Origin: Hymenobacter sp. BT559
GTDB lineage: Bacteria; Bacteroidota; Bacteroidia; Cytophagales; Hymenobacteraceae
Assembly (NCBI RefSeq): GCF_016427535.1
Contig: NZ_JAELXV010000004.1
Coordinates: 1 to 64,000, forward strand
Direction: 5' to 3'
Length of the DNA stretch: 64,000 nucleotides
Part shown: piece by piece, positions 27,285 to 34,942 of the stretch
Layout of the letters: the number at the start of each line of letters is the position of its first letter
How positions within the stretch are numbered: the stretch's first letter is position 1
The notes under the pieces: model-generated
What the model was told of the DNA's origin: nothing
Seen by the model: only the letters and a program-made list of their open reading frames with translations
Databases searched by the model: none
Translations under genes and position numbers: made by a program

Positions 27285-27315
27285 CAGTTATCATTTAGCA
27301 GACTAATGATAACTG
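27285..27315. repeat. Small inverted repeat upstream of coaD
   Basis: Perfect 10-bp arms CAGTTATCAT and ATGATAACTG separated by 11 bp, 40 bp before coaD. There is no T-run, so it may be an operator or a weak transcript end. Confidence 0.4.
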
Positions 27316-27354
27316 CATCACTGGGCTGTTAACGGATACCTACTTGCTTGTTAA

Positions 27355-27822
27355 ATGAAAAAGATTGCGCTTTTCCCCGGCTCTTTCGACCCGTTTACCA
27401 ACGGGCACCTCGACGTGGTGCGCCGGGGCGCCGAGCTGTTCGATGAAATCATTATCGCCATCGGCAACAATAGCAGCAAGCAGCGCTACCTGCCCGTGGA
27501 GTGGATGGAGCAGCAGATAGCTGAGCTGTTCCGGGACGAGCCGCGGGTGTCGGTGCGCAGCTACCGCGGCCTCACCGCCGATTTTGCCCGCGATACGGGG
27601 GCGCGCTACTTGCTGCGCGGCTTGCGCAATACTACCGATTTTGAGTACGAAAACACCATTGCCCAGGCCAACCGCCACGTTAACCCGGCCCTGGAAACGG
27701 TGTTCCTTATCACCTCGCCGCTGCTGGCGGCCATCAGCAGCACCATCATCCGCGAGATTCATCGCTTCGGCGGCGATGTAAACCAGTTTGTGCCGTTTGC
27801 CCTACCTAGAGCGCAAAGCTGA
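27355..27822 (+). CDS. coaD: Phosphopantetheine adenylyltransferase
   Basis: Fourth step of coenzyme A synthesis: transfers AMP from ATP to 4'-phosphopantetheine. 155 residues, the normal size. The nucleotidyltransferase motif is TNGH at residues 15-18 (GSFDPFTNGHLD), in which His18 stabilises the transition state; RGLRNTTDFEYE and ISSTIIREI (the ISSTxxR motif) complete the active site. It follows DUF3822 as is usual in the phylum. A strong terminator lies 18 bp downstream. Confidence 0.95.
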   Translation: MKKIALFPGSFDPFTNGHLDVVRRGAELFDEIIIAIGNNSSKQRYLPVEWMEQQIAELFRDEPRVSVRSYRGLTADFARDTGARYLLRGLRNTTDFEYENTIAQANRHVNPALETVFLITSPLLAAISSTIIREIHRFGGDVNQFVPFALPRAQS

Positions 27823-27840
27823 GCGTGGTGTGACCAAACT

Positions 27841-27880
27841 AAAAAAGCCCCGACTTCTTGGTAGAAGTCGGGGCTTTTTT
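27841..27880. terminator. Bidirectional intrinsic terminator after coaD
   Basis: A 17-bp perfect stem (27841-27857 with 27864-27880) whose outer part is A6/T6 and whose core is GCCCCGACTTC; 6-nt loop. It works for coaD and for the convergent DUF4199 gene. Confidence 0.92.
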
Positions 27881-27898
27881 AGTAAGAGAAGGACTATC

Positions 27899-28393
27899 CT
27901 AGCTTTCTTCCAGCATTTGCAGCGGGTTCGATACCTGCACTTTGTAGTACTGCATGGCCACCAGGGAGGTAATAACCCCCGTCATAGCGCCCAGCAGCAC
28001 AATGGCCAGCAAGGCAATCACAACCGATAAATCAAAGCCAAATAGATTTTCGACCTGCGTGAGGTCCATCGAGCTAGGCATTACTACCGTCAGGATAACA
28101 AAAAACAGTCCTAAGATGATGGAGGCCACCAGCGCTGCAATAATGCCCGTGCCATAGCCACCGAGGTAAGACATATGCTCGCCACGCACGTTGCGGTAGT
28201 TGCGAATCGCTAATACCGAGCCGATGATGAGGATAAGTACATCAAGCGAACCGGCCTCGATGCGTGAGAAAAAGCCGAGCAGCGCGGCCACTAGTGTGTA
28301 GACGCAGAGTACAGCCGCCGTGATGAGGCCGTAGCGGAAGCCGTTTCGTTCGGGGGTCAGAACAGGCGTAATGGAAGTGGAATGGGCAGCCAT
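27899..28393 (-). CDS. DUF4199 family membrane protein
   Basis: 164 residues from the ATG at 28393 (MAAHSTSITPVLTPERNG) with four predicted helices. The order of conserved features fits DUF4199, a Bacteroidota family: an N-terminal amphipathic region then GFRYGLITAAVL, a second helix DVLILIIGSVLAIRNYRN, a glycine-rich turn SYLGGYGTGIIAALVASIILGLFF and a final helix before KVQVSNPLQMLEES. Function unknown. A start further upstream (28432) is possible but less like the family. Confidence 0.82.
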   Translation of the reverse strand: MAAHSTSITPVLTPERNGFRYGLITAAVLCVYTLVAALLGFFSRIEAGSLDVLILIIGSVLAIRNYRNVRGEHMSYLGGYGTGIIAALVASIILGLFFVILTVVMPSSMDLTQVENLFGFDLSVVIALLAIVLLGAMTGVITSLVAMQYYKVQVSNPLQMLEES

Positions 28394-28634
28394 AAAAGAC
28401 AAGTACGTGAGGTGAGAAAGCCGCCAAGCCAACTAGTGCGGCGGCCTAAGCAGCTATACTGTTTTTCGGGGCTTGGTGTTGTGCCTAGGTCACCTAAAAA
28501 CTGCTGAGTGGCGCCCTAAGCTCAACCATTACCAGCTAGCCATTGGTGGCTGGCGCAGGGCACAAATTGGCGGGCGGGGGTGTTAGCTACCCTAGGGCCC
28601 CAGGGCGCCCATGCGGCAAACCCGGGGGACGCTG

Positions 28635-28642
28635 TATTTTTG
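28635..28642 (+). promoter_or_regulatory. -7 promoter box for the ABC-F gene
   Basis: TATTTTTG, an exact TAnnTTTG match, 33 bp before the start codon at 28675. No good -33 element at the standard spacing. Confidence 0.4.
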
Positions 28643-28674
28643 CAGGGCTATTTGTAGTTTTTATTCTGGCTTAG

Positions 28675-30306
28675 ATGATTTCGACCACCAACGTGAGCTT
28701 GCGCTACGGCAAGCGGGTACTGTTTGAAGACGTAACGGTGAAGTTTCTGCCCGGCAACGTGTACGGCCTCATCGGGGCCAACGGGGCGGGCAAATCCACC
28801 TTTCTAAAAATTCTTTCGGGCGAGATTGAGCCCAACACGGGCTCGGTCGAAATGCCGGCTGGCCAGCGCCTGGCCGTGCTTAAGCAGAACCAGTTTGCCT
28901 ACGACGACCAGGAAGTACTGAAAACCGTCATCCAAGGCCATCAGAAGCTGGCCGACGTGATGAAGGAAAAGGACGCGCTTTACGCTAAGTATGACGCCGG
29001 CACGGCCACCGACGCCGACGGCGAGCGCCTAGGTGTGCTAGAAGGCGAGTTTGCCGACATGGAAGGCTGGGACGCCGAGTACAAGGCGGCCGAACTGCTG
29101 AGTGGCCTCGGCATCACGGAAGACAAGCACTACGCCCTGATGGCCGACCTAGGCGCCAGCGAAAAGGTGCGCGTGCTGCTGGCCCAGGCCCTGTTTGGCA
29201 ACCCCGACGTGCTGCTGCTCGACGAACCAACCAACAACCTCGACGCCGAGAGCGTGCTGTGGCTGGAGAACTTCCTCGACAATTTTGAGAACACCGTTAT
29301 CGTTGTAAGCCACGACCGGCACTTCTTGGACGCCGTGTGTAACTACATGGCAGACCTCGACTTCTCGAAAATCACGATGTACCCCGGCAACTACACCTTC
29401 TGGTATGAGAGCAGCCAGCTCGCGCTGCGCCAGCGCCAAGAAGTGAACAAGAAAACCGAGGACAAGCGCAAGGAGCTCGAAGAGTTTGTACGCCGCTTCT
29501 CGGCCAACGCCTCGAAGAGCAAGCAGGCTACCAGCCGCCAAAAGCTGCTGCAAAAGCTGACGCTGGAAGAAATTAAGCCTTCGTCGCGCCGCTACCCCTA
29601 CATTGCCTTCAAGCCCGAGCGCGAAGCTGGCAACCAGCTGCTGAGCGTAGAAGGCATCAGCAAGTCGGTGGACGGTCACCCGGTACTGAAAAACGTGTCG
29701 TTTTCGCTCGACAAGGGCGATAAAGTAGCCATTGTGGGCCGCGACGACCGGGCTGCTTCCCTCCTATTTGACATCATCTTTGGCGAGGCCAAGGCCGACA
29801 AAGGTGACTACAAGTGGGGCACTACTATCACACCGAGCTATTTCCCGAAGGAGAACAGCGCTTACTTCCAGGCCGATAATATGAACCTTGTGGACTGGTT
29901 GCGCCAGTACTCGGTAGAGAAAGACGAGAGCTTTGTGCGCGGCTGGCTGGGCCGTATGCTGTTCTCGGGCGAGGAAAGCCAGAAGAAGCCTAACGTGCTG
30001 AGCGGGGGCGAGAAAGTGCGCTGCATGCTGAGCAAGATGATGCTCGAAAGCGGCAACGTACTGGTACTCGACGACCCCACGAACCATTTAGATTTGGAAA
30101 GCATTCAGGCCCTAAACAACGGCCTCAAAGACTTTACGGGCTCGCTTATCTTCGCCTCGCACGATTTGCAGTTTATTGACACGGTGGCCAACCGCATCAT
30201 CGAGCTCACGCCCGATGGCATCATCGACCGCCGCATGAACTACGAAGAATACCTAGCCGACGAGACGCTGAAGGCGCAGCGCCAGAAGATGTACCAACTG
30301 GCCTAG
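28675..30306 (+). CDS. ABC-F family ATPase, YbiT-like
   Basis: 543 residues with two ATP-binding domains joined by a charged linker (NKKTEDKRKELEEFVRRF), and no membrane segment: an ABC-F protein that would act on the ribosome. Domain 1 has a canonical Walker A GANGAGKST (34-42) and Walker B LLLDEPTNNLD (about 180), but its signature is LGASEKVRVLL, not LSGG. Domain 2 has a canonical signature LSGGEKVRC (442-) but its Walker A is GRDDRAAS (355-362), without the Gly-Lys-Ser/Thr core, and its Walker B is LVLDDPTNHLD with Asp467 where the catalytic Glu is expected. So one composite ATP site is intact and the other looks degenerate. The stop TAG is inside CCTAGG. Confidence 0.9.
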   Translation: MISTTNVSLRYGKRVLFEDVTVKFLPGNVYGLIGANGAGKSTFLKILSGEIEPNTGSVEMPAGQRLAVLKQNQFAYDDQEVLKTVIQGHQKLADVMKEKDALYAKYDAGTATDADGERLGVLEGEFADMEGWDAEYKAAELLSGLGITEDKHYALMADLGASEKVRVLLAQALFGNPDVLLLDEPTNNLDAESVLWLENFLDNFENTVIVVSHDRHFLDAVCNYMADLDFSKITMYPGNYTFWYESSQLALRQRQEVNKKTEDKRKELEEFVRRFSANASKSKQATSRQKLLQKLTLEEIKPSSRRYPYIAFKPEREAGNQLLSVEGISKSVDGHPVLKNVSFSLDKGDKVAIVGRDDRAASLLFDIIFGEAKADKGDYKWGTTITPSYFPKENSAYFQADNMNLVDWLRQYSVEKDESFVRGWLGRMLFSGEESQKKPNVLSGGEKVRCMLSKMMLESGNVLVLDDPTNHLDLESIQALNNGLKDFTGSLIFASHDLQFIDTVANRIIELTPDGIIDRRMNYEEYLADETLKAQRQKMYQLA

Positions 30307-30318
30307 GCAGACTAAGTT

Positions 30319-30421
30319 AAAGATTATGAATTAGAGATTATGAATTGCTTCCTAGGCTTGCTTGGGAAGCAATTTTTAGTCAATCTGCTCCTAATCAGTA
30401 ATTTTTAATTCATAATTCTTA
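30319..30421. repeat. AT-rich inverted repeat containing a terminator
   Basis: Outer arms AGATTATGAATTAGAG on the left and TTTTTAATTCATAATTCTT on the right are imperfect reverse complements. Between them, 30343-30352 and 30365-30374 form a 10-bp stem AATTGCTTCC followed by a T5 run, a plausible terminator for the ABC-F gene. The element fills the gap before the next gene. Confidence 0.65.
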
Positions 30422-30438
30422 CTTCTTACTTCTCCCCA

Positions 30439-31242
30439 ATGAAGCGTTTGCTTTTCCCGTCGCTGCTGCTAGGTGCAGTAGCGCTGCTAGCTCCTGGTCG
30501 CAGCTGGGCTCAAGAAAAACCGGTGCTGAACACGGCGCCCGTGGTAATACCGGCTCCCGCCCCGGTAGTGACACCGGCCCCCGCACCCGTGCCGCCCACT
30601 ACCCCGGTCGAGACTCCAGCCACCACAACGCCCACACCCACTACCCCCGCCAACGCTGACCTGCCCCAGCCCGACACGTACAGCCCCTCGGGCCTGGAGC
30701 TGCCCGAGCGCGAGCAGAAGCGCAAAGCTCTAGAGCAGCACGCCGAGCAGTACACCAAAATGTTTGTGTACTCGGGTATCGGGCTGGGCTACAGCTCGTA
30801 CTTCGGCCTGAGCAACTTCAATTTCAGCATTTCACCGGCTATTGGTTACCGCGTCAGCGACCGCTTTTCTATTGGGCCGGGCATTAGCTACGCTTATAAC
30901 TACTACGGTCAGGACAATGGCCGTGGCGGCAGTGTTAGCCTCAATACCAGTAGCTTTGGGGTTAAAGGATTTGCGCAGTTTATGGTGTATAACCAGTTCT
31001 TTGTGCACGCGGAGTATGAAGTAACGCGGGCAGAACTACTGGGCTTTGACCAAAATAACTACTACACCGGCAAAGTGACGCGCTCGGTGCAAACGCCGCT
31101 GCTTGGGGCTGGCTACCGCTCGCAGATTAGCAACCGCGCCGCCGCTGATATTGTGCTGCTCTACAATTTTCAGGATGACTACAACAGCATTTATCCCAAC
31201 CCCGTCATCCGGTTTAACTTCTTGTTTAACATCGGACGCTAG
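30439..31242 (+). CDS. Outer-membrane beta-barrel protein with Pro/Thr-rich linker
   Basis: 267 residues. A Sec signal peptide (cleavage about after SWAQ, residue 25) is followed by about 55 residues of Pro, Ala, Thr and Val (VVIPAPAPVVTPAPAPV and similar), probably an extended linker, then from about residue 105 an alternating pattern with many Tyr, Phe and Gly and a terminal Phe-rich strand FNFLFNIGR, typical of small outer-membrane beta-barrels. FSISPAIGYRVSDRFSIGPGISYAYNYY is a characteristic strand-turn-strand. Function unknown. A terminator follows. Confidence 0.75.
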   Translation: MKRLLFPSLLLGAVALLAPGRSWAQEKPVLNTAPVVIPAPAPVVTPAPAPVPPTTPVETPATTTPTPTTPANADLPQPDTYSPSGLELPEREQKRKALEQHAEQYTKMFVYSGIGLGYSSYFGLSNFNFSISPAIGYRVSDRFSIGPGISYAYNYYGQDNGRGGSVSLNTSSFGVKGFAQFMVYNQFFVHAEYEVTRAELLGFDQNNYYTGKVTRSVQTPLLGAGYRSQISNRAAADIVLLYNFQDDYNSIYPNPVIRFNFLFNIGR

Positions 31243-31260
31243 CCGACAAATGTGACCCAC

Positions 31261-31300
31261 AAAAAAGCCTCTGCTACCCTAGGGCAGCGGAGGCTTTTTT
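31261..31300. terminator. Intrinsic terminator after the beta-barrel gene
   Basis: Stem of A6-GCCTCTGCT with AGCGGAGGC-T6 (one G-T wobble), loop containing the palindrome CCCTAGGG. It is bidirectional between the beta-barrel gene and the convergent small membrane gene. Confidence 0.88.
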
Positions 31301-31321
31301 ATAGTGTTCTAGCTACTAGCT

Positions 31322-31492
31322 TTATACAGGGCGACGGCCGCTGATAACACGCAGCAGAATAGCTACGATAGCAATTACTAGTAGGATGTGAATCAGGTTA
31401 TTGCCGGCAATACCAGTGCCTAGGATGCCGAAGAAGCCGAGGGCCCATACGATGATGAGGATGACGGCGATGAGATACAGGAGGTTACCCAT
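31322..31492 (-). CDS. Lmo0937/DUF5670-type small membrane protein
   Basis: A 56-residue protein read on the minus strand from ATG at 31492 to TAA at 31324-31322. It has two hydrophobic helices: MGNLLYLIAVILIIVWALGF and HILLVIAIVAILLRVISG, then GRRPV. The spacing of the helices, the glycine-rich turn between them and the short basic end match the Lmo0937 family of small membrane proteins, common in Bacteroidota and often stress-induced. Role unknown. Confidence 0.8.
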   Translation of the reverse strand: MGNLLYLIAVILIIVWALGFFGILGTGIAGNNLIHILLVIAIVAILLRVISGRRPV

Positions 31493-31643
31493 GAGTGAAA
31501 GGAGACGTGTTAAGATTGGAAGGGTGGTAAAAGGCTTTCTGGGCCTTCTGAGGCATTGTACGACGTCGCCAAAAAAAGGATGAATTTGTTATTATAATTT
31601 TGACTATTGTGGGCAACATCCCGGCTGCCGGAAGGCTGGCGAG

Positions 31644-31651
31644 TAATTTTG
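31644..31651 (+). promoter_or_regulatory. -7 promoter box for the hydroxyacyl-CoA dehydrogenase gene
   Basis: TAATTTTG, an exact match to TAnnTTTG, 45 bp before the ATG at 31697. A second exact copy lies at 31595-31602. Neither has a clear -33 element. Confidence 0.4.
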
Positions 31652-31696
31652 CGCGACAGAATTAGCTCTTTTCCGCCTCTACTAACGCTCCCACCC

Positions 31697-32602
31697 ATGC
31701 AAGTTGCCGTTATCGGTTCGGGTACTATGGGCAATGGCATTGCCCACGTGTTTGCCCAGCACGGCTTCGCCGTTTCGCTCATCGACATCAATCAGCTCGC
31801 CCTCGACCGGGGCATGGCCACCATCACCAAGAACCTCGACCGCCAAGTAGCCAAGGCGACCCTGAGCGAGGACGACAAAACGGCCACGCTAGGTCGGCTG
31901 CGCACCTTCACCAGCCTCGAAGCGGGCGTGGCCGGCGCCGAGCTTGTAGTAGAAGCCGCCACCGAAAATGTGGACCTCAAGCTCCAGATTTTCCGAGACC
32001 TCGACCAGTACGCGCCCGCCGGGGCCATCTTGGCCAGTAACACGTCGTCGATTTCGATTACCAAGATTGCGGCCGTTACCAAGCGCCCGGCCCAGGTCAT
32101 TGGCATGCACTTTATGAACCCCGTGCCGGTGATGAAGCTGGTGGAGGTAATTCGGGGCTACGCTACCTCCGACGAGGTGACACAGCGCGTGATGGATTTG
32201 TCGCGCCAGCTCGGCAAAACGCCTACTGAAGTCAACGACTACCCTGGCTTCGTGGCCAACCGCATTCTGATGCCCATGATTAACGAGGCCATTATTAACC
32301 TCTTCGAGGGCGTGGCCGGCGTAGAAGAAATTGATACGGTGATGAAGCTCGGCATGGCCCACCCCATGGGCCCGCTGCAGCTGGCCGACTTTATCGGCCT
32401 CGACGTGTGCCTAGCCATCCTGCGCGTATTGCACGACGGCTTTGGCAACCCCAAGTATGCGCCCTGCCCGCTGCTGGTAAACATGGTGATGGCCGGCCGC
32501 CTAGGGGTGAAATCCGGCGAAGGCTTTTACCAATACACCGCCGGATCGAAGGACTTGGTAGTGGCCCCTTACTTCAGACCGCAGATTCAAACGGATTTAT
32601 AA
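31697..32602 (+). CDS. 3-hydroxybutyryl-CoA dehydrogenase family protein
   Basis: NAD-dependent 3-hydroxyacyl-CoA dehydrogenase, 301 residues. The Rossmann fold carries VAVIGSGTMGNGIAHVF (residues 3-19), with the acidic residue at the end of strand 2 in SLIDIN; VVEAATENVDLKLQIFRDL and ASNTSSISITKIA follow; GMHFMNPVPVMKLVEVI has the catalytic His, and the C-terminal domain has GFVANRILMPMINEAI and ADFIGLDVCL. It acts in fatty-acid or polyhydroxybutyrate-type C4 metabolism. The last seven codons (QIQTDL and stop) are supplied by the inverted-repeat element beginning at 32581. Confidence 0.92.
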   Translation: MQVAVIGSGTMGNGIAHVFAQHGFAVSLIDINQLALDRGMATITKNLDRQVAKATLSEDDKTATLGRLRTFTSLEAGVAGAELVVEAATENVDLKLQIFRDLDQYAPAGAILASNTSSISITKIAAVTKRPAQVIGMHFMNPVPVMKLVEVIRGYATSDEVTQRVMDLSRQLGKTPTEVNDYPGFVANRILMPMINEAIINLFEGVAGVEEIDTVMKLGMAHPMGPLQLADFIGLDVCLAILRVLHDGFGNPKYAPCPLLVNMVMAGRLGVKSGEGFYQYTAGSKDLVVAPYFRPQIQTDL

Positions 32603-32853
32603 GATTTAACGGATACGCTTGCTCCGCAAGCTGACTAGGCTAGGGTGCGAAATGTCATGACTGTTTGCGAACGACTTACTCGCTAGGCCACGCAAGCTGA
32701 CTAGAGTGCAAAATGAGAAAAGCCGCAGTATAAGGACGAACGCAGCGCCACTTTTCTTCGTTAATAAACCAGCACGGTAGCGGAGTAATAGTCCGCAGTC
32801 AGCTTGCGCAGCAAGCGTATCCGTTAAATCTTATAAATCCGTTTGAATCTGCG
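32581..32853. repeat. MITE-like inverted repeat element, family F, copy 1
   Basis: Terminal arms of about 55 bp, starting GCAGATTCAAACGGATTT at 32581 and ending with the reverse complement at 32853, enclose about 160 bp of unrelated sequence. The left arm encodes the last codons and stop of the dehydrogenase gene and the right arm ends 3 bp before the msrA start. A second element with the same ends and a different interior is at 40988-41213. There is no transposase inside. Confidence 0.9.
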
Positions 32854-32855
32854 AT

Positions 32856-33395
32856 ATGGAACATGCAACTTTCGGTGCCGGCTGCTTTTGGTGCGTCGAA
32901 GCCGTTTTTCAAAATTTGAAGGGGGTAGAAAAAGTGGTTTCGGGCTATACTGGAGGCCGCATTAAAAATCCTACGTACCGCGAGGTGTGCAGCGGCATGA
33001 CCGGCCACGCCGAAGTGATTGACATCACCTACGACCCGGCCGTTATCAGCTACAAAGAGCTGCTCGAAATTTTCTGGAAAACCCACGACCCCACCACCCT
33101 CAACCGCCAGGGTGCCGACGTGGGCACGCAGTACCGCTCGGTTATTTACTACCACAACGACGAGCAAAAGCAGCTCGCCGAGGAGTACAAACAAAAGCTC
33201 AACGACGGCCAGGCCTTCCCGAACCCTGTGGTAACAGAAATCACGGCTGCGCCGGAGTTTTACCCCGCCGAAGACTACCACCAGAACTATTTCAACATGC
33301 ACGGCCATGAGCCCTACTGCCAGTTTGTGGCTAAGCCCAAAGTGGACAAGGTGAAAGCGCTGTTTGGCGAAAAGCTAAAGTCGGTGGCCGCGTAG
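32856..33395 (+). CDS. msrA: Peptide methionine (S)-S-oxide reductase
   Basis: Reduces the S form of methionine sulfoxide in proteins and free Met, a repair enzyme for oxidative damage. 179 residues. The active-site motif GCFWC (residues 9-13) contains the catalytic Cys10; VSGYTGG, GHAEVIDITYDP, FWKTHDPTTLNRQGADVGTQYRS and FYPAEDYHQNYF are all present. The start at 32856 puts the catalytic Cys near the N-terminus as in cytoplasmic MsrA. It lies directly after the repeat element that separates it from the dehydrogenase gene. Confidence 0.96.
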   Translation: MEHATFGAGCFWCVEAVFQNLKGVEKVVSGYTGGRIKNPTYREVCSGMTGHAEVIDITYDPAVISYKELLEIFWKTHDPTTLNRQGADVGTQYRSVIYYHNDEQKQLAEEYKQKLNDGQAFPNPVVTEITAAPEFYPAEDYHQNYFNMHGHEPYCQFVAKPKVDKVKALFGEKLKSVAA

Positions 33396-33405
33396 GAATT
33401 GGTCT

Positions 33406-33453
33406 TATATCATAAAAAAAGCCCGCTTGTCAGCGGGCTTTTTTTATGATATA
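33406..33453. terminator. Bidirectional terminator overlapping a stop codon
   Basis: Perfect 22-bp arms (33406-33427 and 33432-33453) with GCCCGCT core and A7/T7 flanks, 4-nt loop. It ends msrA; its right arm contains the last codons and stop (33446-33444) of the convergent gene. Confidence 0.92.
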
Positions 33454-33896
33454 GCGAAAGTCAGCGTCTCTTGAAGTTGCTTTAATCGCGGCAATGGCCA
33501 GCCAGCGCTTTCCTGTATTGCCCAAGCCTGCCCTTGAGGACCAAATGCTACTAAGAAATGAACGCTACCACTATGACTGGTTTGGCGGCTCAGTTGATAG
33601 TGCATTCGGCTCAGGGGCAGCGCAGTGCGCCAAGGCATCCTTAGCTGGTAGCAGGTTACTTGCGCCTTCTGGTAGTCAATGCATACAGCCAATGGTTCTG
33701 GCTTTAACAACAATGCCAGCACAGCAATAAGTAAGGAACTACCTACTACAACCAGTAGCACGTGCCACGCCTCTACTAGGGTAGCCGCGGGCTGCGAAGC
33801 AGTCCAACGCCATTCTAACAATGCCACCGCAACGCTAAGCCATAGTTGCCAAAGCGCTTGCCAGCGAATAAAGAAGCAGTTTGTAGTTGCGCCCAC
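33444..33896 (-). CDS. Unknown small membrane protein
   Basis: 150 residues from a GTG at 33896 with two predicted helices (ALWQLWLSVAVALLEW; LLVVVGSSLLIAVLALLL) and a C-terminal soluble part rich in Gln and Ser. I do not recognise the family. The soluble part, with KPEPLAVCIDYQKAQVTCYQL, could be a small beta-rich domain. Base composition is lower in GC than flanking genes. It may be cotranscribed with dapD, which ends 13 bp upstream of this start on the same strand, since dapD runs toward it. Confidence 0.6.
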   Translation of the reverse strand: MGATTNCFFIRWQALWQLWLSVAVALLEWRWTASQPAATLVEAWHVLLVVVGSSLLIAVLALLLKPEPLAVCIDYQKAQVTCYQLRMPWRTALPLSRMHYQLSRQTSHSGSVHFLVAFGPQGQAWAIQESAGWPLPRLKQLQETLTFAIS

Positions 33897-33909
33897 GCCA
33901 GCTACTTTC

Positions 33910-34770
33910 TTATACGCTCACGCCAAAATCACGCAGCGCATCATTCAGGCTCGTTTTCAAATCGGTGCTGGGCTTGCGCTGGCCGATAATGAGGGCGCAG
34001 GGCACTTGGTAGTCGCCGGCCGGGAAGCTCTTCGTGATGGAGCCCGGAATGACGACCGAGCGGGGCGGTACGTAGCCTTTGTACTCCTTGGGCTCGTCGC
34101 CAGTCACGTCGATGATTTTGGTGCTGCCAGTGATGGTCACACCCGCGCCGATTACGGCTTCTTTGCCGATGCGGCAGCCTTCAACTAAGATGCTGCGCGA
34201 GCCGATGAAGGCACCGTCCTCAATGATAACCGGGGCTGCCTGCACGGGCTCCAGTACGCCACCTAGGCCTACGCCGCCACTTAGGTGCACGCCTTTGCCT
34301 ACTTGGGCGCAGCTGCCCACGGTAGCCCAGGTATCGACCATAGTGCCTTCGCCTACATAGGCGCCGATGTTGGTGTAGCTCGGCATCAGGATGACGCCGG
34401 GGGCCAGGTAGGCGCCGTAGCGGGCCACGGCGGGCGGTACTACGCGTACTTTTTGAGTGGCGTAGTCGGTTTTGAGGGCCATTTTGTCGTGGTACTCAAA
34501 GGGGCCAACTTCCTGAGTTTCCATCTTGCGGATGGGGAAATATAGAATCACGGCCTTCTTCACCCACTCGTTGATGGTCCACTCGCCGCCTTCCTCGGTG
34601 GGCGGCTCGGCTACGCGGAGTTTGCCTTTATCGAGGTCCTCAATGACGTGCTCGATGGCGGTTTGGGTTTCGGGCTGGTCGAGCAGGGTTCGGTCGGCCC
34701 AGGCAGCTTCGATGGCCTCTTGGGCGGCAAAGCGGTCGAGCACGGGGCTATGGTGGTTGGTAGTATCCAT
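33910..34770 (-). CDS. dapD: 2,3,4,5-tetrahydropyridine-2,6-dicarboxylate N-succinyltransferase
   Basis: Succinylates tetrahydrodipicolinate in the lysine/diaminopimelate pathway. 286 residues from the ATG at 34770 (MDTTNHHS), close to the usual 270-275. An N-terminal helical part (AIEAAWADR, VIEDLDKGKLRVAEP) precedes a left-handed beta-helix of hexapeptide repeats (YGAYLAPGVILMPSYTNIGAYVGEGTMVDTW, CAQVGKGVHLSGGVGLGG), then a C-terminal strand extension with PRSVVIPGSITKSFPAGDYQVPCALIIG. All the DapD blocks are there. A -7 box lies at 34795. Confidence 0.95.
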   Translation of the reverse strand: MDTTNHHSPVLDRFAAQEAIEAAWADRTLLDQPETQTAIEHVIEDLDKGKLRVAEPPTEEGGEWTINEWVKKAVILYFPIRKMETQEVGPFEYHDKMALKTDYATQKVRVVPPAVARYGAYLAPGVILMPSYTNIGAYVGEGTMVDTWATVGSCAQVGKGVHLSGGVGLGGVLEPVQAAPVIIEDGAFIGSRSILVEGCRIGKEAVIGAGVTITGSTKIIDVTGDEPKEYKGYVPPRSVVIPGSITKSFPAGDYQVPCALIIGQRKPSTDLKTSLNDALRDFGVSV

Positions 34771-34794
34771 GAAAAAGAGAAGTAAAACTGGGCG

Positions 34795-34802
34795 CAAAAA
34801 TA
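34795..34802 (-). promoter_or_regulatory. -7 promoter box for dapD
   Basis: TATTTTTG on the minus strand, an exact TAnnTTTG match 24 bp before the dapD ATG. No clear -33 element. Confidence 0.4.
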
Positions 34803-34942
34803 GCCCCGCGCTACCTTCGATTTTTTAGAAAAAACCAGCACCGACAGCGCCTAGGTGCCGCCAGCAGCCCGCCATGCGGCCAAGGCACTGCTAGTCAGCC
34901 CTCCGCCTTAGCAGCAAGCCGCAGCCTACGGGGCCCGTCAGC

